Assembly: GCA_003161815.1 (NCBI GenBank)
Contig: PMNN01000178.1
Span: forward strand, 12,556-18,282
Direction: 5' to 3'
Length of the DNA: 5,727 nt
Source of the DNA: Methanobacterium sp.
Lineage (GTDB): Archaea > Methanobacteriota > Methanobacteria > Methanobacteriales > Methanobacteriaceae
Under the pieces are notes generated by a model that saw only the letters and a list, made by a program, of their open reading frames with translations, had not been told where the DNA came from and did no database searches. The translations under genes were made by a program, and so were the position numbers. This document shows positions 1 through 5,727 of the stretch, piece after piece; within the stretch, counting starts at the first letter, position 1, and every line of letters begins with the position of its first letter.

Positions 1-1
1 A

Positions 2-1540
2 ATGTTTGCTAGAACTCAAAAAATCGAAGTAGATGAAAAAAACGGTGCAGATTTGGGTGATATGATAGGCACCTTTAAAGGAATTGCAGACAATCCCCTA
101 TCCAAGTTTTTTCTAAATCGAACTTTAGATTACTGTGAAAAAGATGAAGGCAACCGATTAGAAGTATGTTTAGATCTTTATTTAGGTAATAGAGAAGATG
201 TTTGCAATAGTTGTAAAGTTCTTTCCAAATTTGTATCTTACCTAATCAGAAAAGGTTCTTCTAGTTTTGGTGTATCAGAAGATGAACTCAGAGGTACCAT
301 GGAAGATAAATACTGGGTTAAAGGTTTAAGTAGTGTAATTAAAGGCATTGCTAATTTCGGTGTACAGACACCTTTCGTCCCAGGAGCGCCTTTCCAGGTA
401 GTATGGAACCTGAGTAGAGCCTGCAACATGAAATGTTCTCACTGCTATGAGGATGCTGGGAAAAGGGATGAAAACGAATTAAATAGACAAGAAGTAATGG
501 ATGGACTGGAAATCATGGCAAAGGCGGGTGTAACGTCCATAGCCTTCTCCGGAGGAGAACCTACAATACATCCGCATATACTGGATTTCATTAAATATAC
601 AGATGAACTGGGCATGTTCCCAGCTATAGCCACAAATGGATATGTACTTTCCAAGGAAAATGTATGTGCAGAGTATATTGAAAATGGATTGAAGTTCGTT
701 CAAATCAGTGTTGATGGTATGGAACCAGAAACTCATGATTCATTCAGGGGAATTGATGGTGCCTGGGTTAAGGCTATTCAGGCTGTTAAAAACTGTGTCA
801 ATTCAGATCTCTTTGTGGAGGTTGCTACCACAGTAACAGAACATAATTTCAAGGAAATCCCAGACATGATAAATTTAATTAGGGATCTTGGTGTGGATTG
901 GTTCATGATCTACAATTTCATACCTACGGGTAATGGTGAAAATATAGTTGATATGGATATTTCTCCAACAAAAAGATTGGAATTGTTAAAAACAGCTTTC
1001 TCTGAGAATAGCAAGGGTGAAATGCAGATACTCTCCACTGCACCTCAGTATGCTATGGTGGCTGATTCATTGGTTTCTAATGAGAATAAGGTGATTCCAA
1101 CTCATTTTTCAAACCCGGAGTATAACACTCCATCAGTTAGACAATTGGCAGAATTCATAGGAGGTTGTGGAGCCGGAAGATTTTATATGAGCATAGAACC
1201 TAATGGCGACATGTATCCATGCGTTTTCTTCCCCCATAAGGATGAAGTAATGTTGGGTAATTTGCTTGTAGATGATTTTGATGATGTTTGGATGAATAGC
1301 AGTCTTTTAAAGAATCTTAGAAATAAAGATATTCTTGAAGGACATTGTGGTGAATGTGAATCCAGAAACATTTGCGGCGGATGCAGAGCACGCGCATACA
1401 ATTATTTCAATGATGTACTGGCTCCGGACCCTGGCTGCATAAACAATACTTATGAATGGAATAAAATTAGATCTAAGCTCTTGAAAGAGTCCACGGAACT
1501 TTCCAATGGTGATATTTTCGTGGATTTAACCGGTAAATGA
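2..1540 (+). CDS. Radical SAM/SPASM domain protein with extra N-terminal cysteine region
   Basis: A 512-residue cytoplasmic iron-sulfur enzyme expected to cleave S-adenosylmethionine and modify an unknown substrate. Seen: the radical SAM cluster motif CX3CX2C at C141, C145 and C148; the SAM-binding SGGEP at 183-187; TNG at 211-213; and a conserved ISVDG stretch near 235-239. The C-terminus carries a seven-cysteine SPASM pattern: C389, then G402-x4-C407, then C449, C452, C458, C461 ([13 protein letters not shown]) and a last C479, which would hold two auxiliary [4Fe-4S] clusters. Family knowledge: SPASM enzymes include RiPP peptide maturases (PqqE, MftC), AhbC/AhbD of the alternative haem route and sulfatase-maturing enzymes. 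The fold does not fix the substrate, and no short peptide precursor is visible nearby. Residues 1-125 are not part of the usual core; they are probably helical and contain C45, C56, C68 and C71. The ATG at position 2 has only one base before it, so the true start may lie upstream and no ribosome site can be judged. Confidence 0.9.
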   Translation: MFARTQKIEVDEKNGADLGDMIGTFKGIADNPLSKFFLNRTLDYCEKDEGNRLEVCLDLYLGNREDVCNSCKVLSKFVSYLIRKGSSSFGVSEDELRGTMEDKYWVKGLSSVIKGIANFGVQTPFVPGAPFQVVWNLSRACNMKCSHCYEDAGKRDENELNRQEVMDGLEIMAKAGVTSIAFSGGEPTIHPHILDFIKYTDELGMFPAIATNGYVLSKENVCAEYIENGLKFVQISVDGMEPETHDSFRGIDGAWVKAIQAVKNCVNSDLFVEVATTVTEHNFKEIPDMINLIRDLGVDWFMIYNFIPTGNGENIVDMDISPTKRLELLKTAFSENSKGEMQILSTAPQYAMVADSLVSNENKVIPTHFSNPEYNTPSVRQLAEFIGGCGAGRFYMSIEPNGDMYPCVFFPHKDEVMLGNLLVDDFDDVWMNSSLLKNLRNKDILEGHCGECESRNICGGCRARAYNYFNDVLAPDPGCINNTYEWNKIRSKLLKESTELSNGDIFVDLTGK

Positions 1541-1558
1541 ATATGAAATTAATTCAGA

Positions 1559-1565
1559 TTTTTTT
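1559..1565 (+). terminator. Oligo-T tract after the SPASM gene
   Basis: Seven T residues begin 19 bases after the stop of the first radical SAM gene, with no GC-rich hairpin before them. Archaeal RNA polymerase terminates at U-rich stretches of this kind, aided by the FttA/aCPSF1 nuclease. The tract overlaps the TATA-like box of the next gene, so it could be only part of that promoter. Confidence 0.35.
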
Positions 1566-1570
1566 ATATA
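1563..1570 (+). promoter_or_regulatory. TATA box for the B12-binding radical SAM gene
   Basis: TTTATATA matches the TATA consensus commonly seen in methanogens. Its centre lies about 30 bases before the ATG at 1597. With the usual 25-27 base spacing from TATA centre to transcript start, the RNA would begin within a few bases of the ATG, giving an almost leaderless message. A second AT-rich stretch follows at 1571-1580, so the exact box is uncertain. Confidence 0.5.
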
Positions 1571-1585
1571 AAAAATATAAAGTGA

Positions 1586-1591
1586 GTTGAT
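1586..1591 (+). promoter_or_regulatory. Weak ribosome binding site, GTTGAT type
   Basis: GTTGAT lies five A residues before the ATG at 1597. It resembles the GGTGAT part of the methanogen Shine-Dalgarno sequence (complement of the 16S end AUCACCUCC) with one extra T. Nearly the same leader precedes the DUF357 gene. It works only if transcription starts upstream of it, which conflicts with the TATA position at 1563-1570. Confidence 0.35.
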
Positions 1592-1596
1592 AAAAA

Positions 1597-3033
1597 ATGG
1601 ACGTATTACTTATAAATCCTTATGATGAGAATGCCGTGAAGAATAGTTTAGGGTTTATTACACCCCCGTTAAATCTTTTATATCTGGCTGGAGCATTAGA
1701 ATCTTCAATGTCAGTTAAAATTATAGATGATGATTTAATGAAGATGGGTTATGAAAAAGTCTCTGAATTAGCTTCAAAACTTGATCCTTCAGTTGTTGGC
1801 TTTACTGCCACTACATCCAATATTAAAACTGCTTTAAAATATGTTGAATCTATAAAAAAAGTTTTACCAAATTCTTTAAATGTTATAGGAGGTCCTCATG
1901 CCACTTTCATGCCTATTGAAACATTAAAAGAATCACCATCTCTGGATGTAGTGGTAATTGGTGAAGGCGAAGAAACAATAACTGACGTCACTAATAAATA
2001 TTGTGAAACGAATCATAGAAACCTGGATGAAGTAAATGGGGTAGCTTATCGGGATATTAAAACGGGAAATATAAAATTAACTCAACCAAGGCCATTAATA
2101 AAGGATCTTAATTCAATTCCATTCCCAGCTAGACATCTAGTTCCATTTGAATCATATGGTACTACGAAGGATAAGACAAGTGACATGATAACCAGTAGAG
2201 GATGTGTTTATTCTTGCGGGTACTGTTCATCATCCCTTATAATGGGTAAGAAATTCCGTGCTAGGAGCCCGGAAAATGTAGTAGATGAGATTGAGGAATT
2301 ACAGGAGAATTATCAAATTAACGACATAGCTTTTATGGATGATACGTTCATGCTTAATAAAAGAAGGGCAAATGCAATAGCTGATGAAATAAAAGGCAGA
2401 GGATTGGATATAGGATTCGTTGCATCTTCAAGAGTGGATATGATTGATAGAAATCTATTAGAGAAACTTAAAAGCGCAGGATTAAGCACATTATATTATG
2501 GGGTGGAATCGGGTTCACAGCGTGTTCTTAATCTTATGAAAAAAGGTATTACATTAACACAAGCTGAAACTGCGGTTAAAGCAGCTAAAGATATTGGTGT
2601 AGAAGTTTTAACCTCTTTTATATTAGGATTTCCTGGTGAAACTCGCGATGAGATAGATGAAACTATAAATTTTTCTATAAAACTTGATGCAGATTATAGT
2701 CAATTCTCCATTTTAACTCCATTTCCAGGTACGCCCATATATAATGAATTAAAAGAGAAGAAGTTGCTTGACACGGAGAACTGGGATAGATATACCGTTC
2801 TAAAATCTGTGATCAAATATGATGAATTGGGTTTAAGTAAAAAGATGGTAGAGCAAAAATTGACTAAAGCTTATTTAAAATTCTATGCCAGACCCAAGTA
2901 CCTTCTTAAACACCGTCACATGCTTAAAGTAATATTAGGAATAATTTACCGGAGTTTTGTGTTACCTAAAATTAATGGTGGAGACAGTAAAGGATGGTAC
3001 CAAAAATTAGAGAATGAATCATCAGCGAAATAG
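1597..3033 (+). CDS. Cobalamin-binding-domain radical SAM protein (BchE-like architecture)
   Basis: A 478-residue enzyme with two recognisable parts. Residues 1-140 form a Rossmann-like B12-binding domain: first strand MDVLLINPY, the [13 protein letters not shown] helix at 23-35, [10 protein letters not shown] at 66-75, VIGGPHATF at 96-104 and IGEGEETI at 121-128. Residues 195-400 form the radical SAM barrel, with the cluster motif at C203, C207 and C210, then FMDDTF near 246-251, [11 protein letters not shown] at 301-311 and FILGFPGET at 341-349. The C-terminal 80 residues are basic and partly hydrophobic (about 430-457), perhaps a substrate or membrane contact. Family knowledge: such enzymes methylate unactivated carbons or phosphorus, or carry out ring closures; some act on lipids and some on chlorophyll or antibiotic precursors. 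The domain lacks the classical DxHxxG cobalamin motif, as is usual in this class. The specific substrate is unknown. The start is fixed by the ATG immediately before the first domain strand. Confidence 0.9.
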   Translation: MDVLLINPYDENAVKNSLGFITPPLNLLYLAGALESSMSVKIIDDDLMKMGYEKVSELASKLDPSVVGFTATTSNIKTALKYVESIKKVLPNSLNVIGGPHATFMPIETLKESPSLDVVVIGEGEETITDVTNKYCETNHRNLDEVNGVAYRDIKTGNIKLTQPRPLIKDLNSIPFPARHLVPFESYGTTKDKTSDMITSRGCVYSCGYCSSSLIMGKKFRARSPENVVDEIEELQENYQINDIAFMDDTFMLNKRRANAIADEIKGRGLDIGFVASSRVDMIDRNLLEKLKSAGLSTLYYGVESGSQRVLNLMKKGITLTQAETAVKAAKDIGVEVLTSFILGFPGETRDEIDETINFSIKLDADYSQFSILTPFPGTPIYNELKEKKLLDTENWDRYTVLKSVIKYDELGLSKKMVEQKLTKAYLKFYARPKYLLKHRHMLKVILGIIYRSFVLPKINGGDSKGWYQKLENESSAK

Positions 3034-3041
3034 TTTAAACA

Positions 3042-3049
3042 TTTTTTTT
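3042..3049 (+). terminator. Oligo-T tract ending the B12 radical SAM transcript
   Basis: Eight T residues start nine bases after the stop codon at 3031-3033, in the short gap between convergent genes. No stem precedes them, as is usual in archaea. The last two T residues are part of the tsaC stop codon on the other strand, so termination here would avoid antisense reading into tsaC. Confidence 0.5.
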
Positions 3050-3656
3050 ATTTATATTCTTTAAGTCTATAAGAGGTTTCTCTGAGTATTTTAGGAGGAT
3101 TCAAAGTCAGGTCGATGACTGTAGATGGAGATTTATTTTCAGATTTTCCAGCATCTAAAATTAAATCCACTGAATCATTTAATTGTTCTACAACTTCATT
3201 TACAGATTCAGGTGGTTTTTTGCCAGATAAATTAGCACTGGTGGTGGTTATGGGGAATAATTCTGTAAGCTTCATGCAAATCTTATTATTTGGGATTCTA
3301 ACACCAATTTTATCTTCACCTGCTGTTAAAAGAGTTGATACACATTTTTTCTTTTTTAGAATGATTGTAAATGGGCCTGGAAGAATTTCATTTATGAAAT
3401 CCCTTTGAGTTTCATCCAAATAAGCTATTTTACTTATATCATTAATTTGAGAAACACAAACGGATAATGGTTTATTTAGAGATCGTTTTTTAATAAGGAA
3501 CACTTTTTCGACTGCATATAGATCGTATATATTCACTCCTAATCCATAGATGGTGTCGGTTGGATAAACAACTGTACCGCCATTTCTCAAAAGATCTAAA
3601 GCATATTCAATCTTCGCCAGTTGTGGCTTATCTGAATCTATTTTAATTATTTTCAT
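3048..3656 (-). CDS. tsaC: L-threonylcarbamoyladenylate synthase (TsaC/YrdC, short form)
   Basis: A 202-residue YrdC-domain protein making threonylcarbamoyl-AMP from threonine, bicarbonate and ATP. This is the first step of the t6A37 modification of tRNAs reading ANN codons; in archaea the KEOPS complex (Kae1, Bud32, Cgi121, Pcc1) then transfers the group. Seen motifs: [10 protein letters not shown] at 31-40, the KKRSLNKP segment at 56-63, LPGPFT at 92-97, GVRIP at 118-122, TTSANLSG at 138-145, STVID at 178-182 and the conserved R192 near the end. The length corresponds to the YrdC domain alone, so it lacks the extra C-terminal Sua5 domain. It is cytoplasmic and expected to be essential or nearly so. 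It converges with the upstream radical SAM gene and diverges from the lipid gene. From memory, MTH1692 of M. thermautotrophicus (solved structure) is the same family and lies next to the AIP synthase gene. Confidence 0.95.
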   Translation of the reverse strand: MKIIKIDSDKPQLAKIEYALDLLRNGGTVVYPTDTIYGLGVNIYDLYAVEKVFLIKKRSLNKPLSVCVSQINDISKIAYLDETQRDFINEILPGPFTIILKKKKCVSTLLTAGEDKIGVRIPNNKICMKLTELFPITTTSANLSGKKPPESVNEVVEQLNDSVDLILDAGKSENKSPSTVIDLTLNPPKILRETSYRLKEYK

Positions 3657-3685
3657 TCAATCATAAATATTCACATTAACCAAAC

Positions 3686-3691
3686 ATATAT
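3686..3691. promoter_or_regulatory. Symmetric TATA-like core between divergent tsaC and lipid synthase genes
   Basis: The 60-base divergent gap holds a self-complementary ATATAT inside CATATATCC, readable as a TATA element on either strand. Its centre is about 28 bases from the ATG at 3717 and about 32 bases from the tsaC ATG ending at 3656. With normal archaeal spacing, both transcripts would start within a few bases of their start codons. Neither gene has a clear Shine-Dalgarno sequence, which fits leaderless or near-leaderless messages. Whether one box serves both genes is inference. Confidence 0.45.
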
Positions 3692-3716
3692 CCTTCCAAA
3701 GTTTTTAATTAAAGTT

Positions 3717-4289
3717 ATGCTGGATAAACTGCGACCTCAAGTTAAAATATTGTTAGATCCCTTAGCAGAAAAATTAAACATTAACCCTAACATTATAACC
3801 ATCATTGGCCTTATATTAAGTGTAATATCGGCTTATATGTTTGCAACTGGAAGTTTACTTTTGGGGGGGATTTTTATAGGATTAAGCGGTTTTGTAGACA
3901 TTATAGATGGGGCAGTAGCTAGAAAACATTCCTCAACCACACCCTTTGGAGGTATTTTGGATTCAACCAGTGACCGATTTGCAGATGCATTTATTTTAAT
4001 AGGTATAATATATGGTGGGTTTGTAAACTGGATAATTGGAATATTAGCTCTGCATGCTTCATTAACTGTAAGTTATGTGAGAGCCAGAGCAGAATCAGAA
4101 GGTATTAAATGTAATGTTGGAATTGCAGAAAGACCTGAACGCCTGGTTATTCTCATGGCCGGTGCATTTTTAGGTTACATATTTAATCCAATTATTATGG
4201 GTTTAGCCGTGGCATTAGTGATGATTCTGGGTTACTTAACAGTACTTCAGAGATTAATTCACTCACAAAATGAGTTAAAGGATGAATAA
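3717..4289 (+). CDS. CDP-alcohol phosphatidyltransferase, probable archaetidylinositol phosphate synthase
   Basis: A 190-residue integral membrane enzyme. The complete CDP-alcohol phosphotransferase signature D-x2-D-G-x2-A-R-x8-G-x3-D-x3-D is present: D61, D64, G65, A68, R69, G78, D82 and D86, the aspartates binding the divalent metals and CDP group. About six hydrophobic segments are visible, roughly 25-43, 47-63, 88-103, 105-120, 142-158 and 160-177. The stretch [14 protein letters not shown] (119-132) followed by GIAERPER (135-142) resembles the inositol-phosphate-using branch. Expected reaction: CDP-archaeol plus myo-inositol 1-phosphate gives archaetidylinositol phosphate and CMP, after which a phosphatase yields the inositol ether lipid. 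The assignment over the serine or glycerol-phosphate branches rests on this C-terminal pattern and on recalled synteny with MTH1691, characterised as AIP synthase. It is divergent from tsaC with no evident Shine-Dalgarno sequence. The start fits because the charged N-terminus immediately precedes the first membrane helix. Confidence 0.85.
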   Translation: MLDKLRPQVKILLDPLAEKLNINPNIITIIGLILSVISAYMFATGSLLLGGIFIGLSGFVDIIDGAVARKHSSTTPFGGILDSTSDRFADAFILIGIIYGGFVNWIIGILALHASLTVSYVRARAESEGIKCNVGIAERPERLVILMAGAFLGYIFNPIIMGLAVALVMILGYLTVLQRLIHSQNELKDE

Positions 4290-4298
4290 AAATAAAAA

Positions 4299-4305
4299 TT
4301 TTTTT
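4299..4305 (+). terminator. Oligo-T tract after the lipid synthase gene
   Basis: Seven T residues nine bases past the stop codon, preceded by AAAAA and followed by AAA, so only an AT-only stem could form. This is a plausible archaeal U-tract terminator. It opens the longest non-coding gap in the window (4290-4426), which also holds a T6 run at 4355-4360 followed by GGCCGG. I recognise no RNA gene or convincing TATA box in that gap. Confidence 0.4.
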
Positions 4306-4414
4306 AAAGAGGATTTACGGTAAATAGTTACAAGAATTTAGAAGTTTTCATAAATTTTTTGGCCGGTTGTTTTTCAAGAAATAATTTTAAGTAAACCAAT
4401 TTAATCTGAAAAAA

Positions 4415-4422
4415 AGGTTGAT
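4415..4422 (+). promoter_or_regulatory. Ribosome binding site deciding the DUF357 start
   Basis: AGGTTGAT ends four bases before the ATG at 4427. It matches the methanogen AGGTGAT Shine-Dalgarno sequence except for one inserted T. It favours the ATG at 4427 over the in-frame TTG at 4418, which lies inside the site itself. Confidence 0.5.
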
Positions 4423-4426
4423 AAAA

Positions 4427-4660
4427 ATGGAAGAGGTTAAACGGATTAAGAAGGATGTGAATCTCTTTGCAAAAAATATAAAAGAATTAGAGTCAATAAA
4501 AATTAGTGATTCAGAAGAGAAAATAGTTGAGATGGCTAGAAGTTACTCTAATGACACTATTTATTATATGGAAAAAAATGATAATTTAACGGCATTTGGA
4601 TGCATAACCTATGCACATGGCCTTCTTGATGCAATCCGATTGCTTCATAAACTTATATAG
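4427..4660 (+). CDS. DUF357 family protein
   Basis: A 77-residue, soluble, almost wholly helical protein of the archaeal DUF357 family, whose function is unknown. Seen: an amphipathic charged N-terminal half ([11 protein letters not shown] onward) and the family's conserved C-terminal block, here [14 protein letters not shown] at about 40-53 followed by [18 protein letters not shown] at 56-73. The AF-G/[11 protein letters not shown] segment is the strongest recognition mark. The family usually forms a compact helical bundle of this size, so the gene is complete. There are no signal peptide, membrane span or catalytic motifs. It is flanked by T-rich gaps on both sides, so it may be transcribed alone. 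The ATG chosen follows the AGGTTGAT site; starting at TTG 4418 would add three residues. Confidence 0.85.
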   Translation: MEEVKRIKKDVNLFAKNIKELESIKISDSEEKIVEMARSYSNDTIYYMEKNDNLTAFGCITYAHGLLDAIRLLHKLI

Positions 4661-4704
4661 ATACATTCTCTAGAAAAGTTACATTTTTCAATAAAAACAA
4701 ACAG

Positions 4705-4711
4705 TTTTTTT
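4705..4711 (+). terminator. Oligo-T tract between DUF357 and DUF47 genes
   Basis: Seven T residues lie about 45 bases after the DUF357 stop and 21 bases before the next ATG. A shorter T5 run is at 4684-4688. Either could end the DUF357 transcript, or the tract may be only AT-rich leader of the next gene. I see no clear TATA box in the 72-base gap, so read-through into the DUF47 gene is possible. Confidence 0.3.
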
Positions 4712-4720
4712 CAAAGAATT

Positions 4721-4726
4721 GAAGGG
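4721..4726 (+). promoter_or_regulatory. Probable ribosome binding site of the DUF47 gene
   Basis: GAAGGG sits six bases before the ATG at 4733, a purine-rich site at suitable spacing. It differs in type from the GTTGAT leaders seen at 1586 and 4415. Confidence 0.4.
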
Positions 4727-4732
4727 TTTATA

Positions 4733-5389
4733 ATGGTAAAATTATTTGGAAGGGAATCCCAAGTAGAAAAATTCGGGAAACAACATGTAGAATTAGTTTA
4801 TGATTGTGTTAAAAAACTTAAGGAAATTATGGCGTGTTTCTACCAGCATGAATTTGACCAGGTAGATGAAAAAGTAGAAGAATTATCAAAAATGGAACAT
4901 AAAGCAGATGTAATCCGCAGACAAATGGAAATACAATTCTATCATGGAGCATTCCTACCCTTTGATCGGGAAGATAGGATAGTTCTAGCTGAATTAGTGG
5001 ATAATGTGGCTGATATGGCTCAGGAAACAGGTTATAGAATTTCCCTTAGTAGAATTCATTTTCCTTCAAAAGGACAAAAAGATTTTGAAAACTATATAGA
5101 TGTAATTATTAAATCTGTTTCAGTATTAAAGGAATGTATTGAAAATTTAGATATAGATTTGGGTGACGCCATGGCCAAGGCGCATGAAGTGGAGGAGTTA
5201 GAAGACAAGGCTGATGTAATTGAAAGAAAAATACTGAAAACACTCTATCAACTATATCGGGATGAAAAAATTGGTATTTTAACATTAATGGAACTTAATA
5301 ATATTGTTTTAAGATTAGGTAATGTAGTGGATCGTGCTGAAGATGCTTCTGATAGGGCTCTTATTATAGCTGCTAAAAGACGTGGATGA
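4733..5389 (+). CDS. DUF47 / TIGR00153 family PhoU-like protein
   Basis: A 218-residue, all-helical, soluble protein of the DUF47 (PhoU-like) family. Family knowledge: DUF47 proteins resemble PhoU, a metal-binding six-helix protein made of two three-helix repeats, and are often encoded beside low-affinity Pit phosphate transporters as probable regulators. Seen: the repeated motif E-x-KAD-x-I at 55-61 and again at 157-163, each followed by a D-x3-D pair (D90/D94 and D200/D204). This is the expected internal duplication and candidate metal-ligand set. Conserved [18 protein letters not shown] (71-88) and the C-terminal [17 protein letters not shown] (195-211) are typical of the family. Length is full. 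No transporter gene lies in the window, so a phosphate link is unsupported by local context. The DUF434 gene starts 13 bases downstream without an intervening T tract, suggesting co-transcription. Confidence 0.9.
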   Translation: MVKLFGRESQVEKFGKQHVELVYDCVKKLKEIMACFYQHEFDQVDEKVEELSKMEHKADVIRRQMEIQFYHGAFLPFDREDRIVLAELVDNVADMAQETGYRISLSRIHFPSKGQKDFENYIDVIIKSVSVLKECIENLDIDLGDAMAKAHEVEELEDKADVIERKILKTLYQLYRDEKIGILTLMELNNIVLRLGNVVDRAEDASDRALIIAAKRRG

Positions 5390-5402
5390 AAAAATATATA
5401 TT

Positions 5403-5727
5403 ATGAAATTTCAAAATTCAGTTAAATTGCAGAATGCAAGCAATGATTTAAGATTCCTTCTAAACAGGGGTTACAGGAAGTTAATGGCGATTAATTTTGT
5501 TGGAAACCATTATTTACTGGATAAAAACGAACGGAATTTTTTACATAGAACTGTTTTCTCCCAAAAGAAGTCTCTAATCAGAAAAGGTAAAGTGGTTCCT
5601 TTATGTAAAATAAAAGAGAATACTCTACTTATTGACGGTTATAACATTCTAATAACCATAGAAAGTATATGTTTGGATGAGGACTCCATTATAATTAGTG
5701 ATGATGGTGTCATGAGGGATGTGAATG
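5403..5727 (+). CDS. DUF434 family protein, N-terminal part (runs off the window)
   Basis: An open frame of 108 codons that continues past the window end. Residues 15-49 hold the DUF434 pattern: DLRFLLNRGYRK, then INFVGNHYLL and ERNFLHR. After a short linker comes LLIDGYNILITIES at 75-88 and SDDGVMRD at 99-106, the start of the second domain usually found in this family. Function is not established. The hydrophobic strand ending in DGYN looks like the first strand of NYN/PIN-type nucleases such as YacP/Rae1, and the later SDD could supply another acidic residue; this is inference from a short motif. The ATG at 5403 lies 13 bases after the DUF47 stop. GGATGA at 5384-5389 is a poor, distant ribosome site, so translation may depend on coupling. 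An in-frame GTG at 5382 would overlap the previous gene by eight bases. The missing C-terminus prevents a check of length or remaining motifs. Confidence 0.8.
   Translation, partial: MKFQNSVKLQNASNDLRFLLNRGYRKLMAINFVGNHYLLDKNERNFLHRTVFSQKKSLIRKGKVVPLCKIKENTLLIDGYNILITIESICLDEDSIIISDDGVMRDVN

Noticed and set aside
238..1401. Several minus-strand open frames of 63-85 codons.
   Set aside because: They lie inside the well-supported SPASM radical SAM gene and give no protein-like motif; they are shadow frames.
2..1540. Identification of the first gene as tetraether synthase (Tes) or a specific haem enzyme (AhbC/AhbD).
   Set aside because: It lacks the N-terminal rubredoxin-like cysteine pair region I expect for Tes, and SPASM motifs alone do not separate Ahb enzymes from other family members.
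1541..1596. A possible RiPP precursor peptide gene beside the SPASM enzyme.
   Set aside because: The gap is only 56 bases of AT-rich sequence with no start codon followed by a peptide of useful length. Sequence upstream of position 1 cannot be seen.
1720..1749. DLMKMG at residues 46-51 of the B12 radical SAM protein, resembling a DxHxxG cobalamin motif with Met for His.
   Set aside because: It follows the second strand of the domain. In methionine synthase the DxHxxG loop follows the first strand, so the positions are not equivalent and the match is coincidental.
3115..3408. A 97-codon open frame on the + strand.
   Set aside because: It is wholly antisense to tsaC, whose motifs are complete, and its product shows no recognisable family or ribosome site.
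4361..4366. GGCCGG, a GC-rich island in the AT-rich gap before DUF357, considered as part of a hairpin or small RNA.
   Set aside because: I found no complementary arm nearby that would form a stable stem, so it is only a local composition change.
4418..4426. TTG start at 4418 for the DUF357 protein, adding three residues.
   Set aside because: The TTG lies inside the AGGTTGAT ribosome site, and the ATG at 4427 has proper spacing to it.
5382..5402. GTG start for the DUF434 protein overlapping the end of the DUF47 gene.
   Set aside because: No ribosome site precedes it and the ATG at 5403 gives a usual N-terminus before the conserved block. It remains possible but less likely.

Overview
The window is AT-rich and looks archaeal, most probably from a hydrogen-using methanogen of the Methanobacteriales (Methanobacterium or a close relative). 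The evidence is protein content: a CDP-alcohol phosphatidyltransferase of the archaetidylinositol-phosphate-synthase type, a DUF357 protein (an almost exclusively archaeal family), a DUF434 protein, a short archaeal TsaC, and two radical SAM enzymes typical of strict anaerobes. TATA-like boxes and plain oligo-T tracts in place of bacterial promoters and hairpin terminators agree with this. As I recall, the tsaC homologue and the AIP synthase homologue also lie side by side in Methanothermobacter thermautotrophicus (MTH1692, MTH1691). The assignment is by inspection, without a search.

Layout: (1) 2-1540, + strand, a radical SAM/SPASM enzyme with an unusual cysteine-containing N-terminal region; its start lies at the window edge. 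(2) 1597-3033, + strand, a cobalamin-binding-domain radical SAM enzyme with what looks like its own TATA box. (3) 3048-3656, - strand, TsaC for tRNA t6A synthesis, convergent with gene 2 (14 bp gap). (4) 3717-4289, + strand, a membrane CDP-alcohol phosphatidyltransferase, divergent from tsaC across 60 bp with one symmetric TATA-like core. (5) 4427-4660, a small DUF357 protein. (6) 4733-5389, a DUF47/PhoU-like protein. (7) 5403 to the end, the N-terminal part of a DUF434 protein, running off the window.

The genes do not form one obvious pathway. tsaC and the lipid synthase are core housekeeping genes. The two radical SAM proteins are anaerobic modification enzymes with substrates that cannot be read from sequence. 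DUF357, DUF47 and DUF434 are conserved but poorly understood. Oligo-T tracts follow the coding regions at 1540, 3033, 4289 and 4660, suggesting mostly separate transcripts. None separates the DUF47 and DUF434 genes (13 bp apart), which are the best operon candidate. No gene-free stretch exceeds 137 bp. I see no tRNA, rRNA, CRISPR array, insertion sequence or phage gene. The window reads as ordinary chromosomal core with several under-characterised families; I found no convincing new multi-gene system. The best leads are the cysteine-bearing N-terminus of gene 1, the nuclease-like DGYN motif of the DUF434 protein, and the shared promoter between tsaC and the lipid gene.
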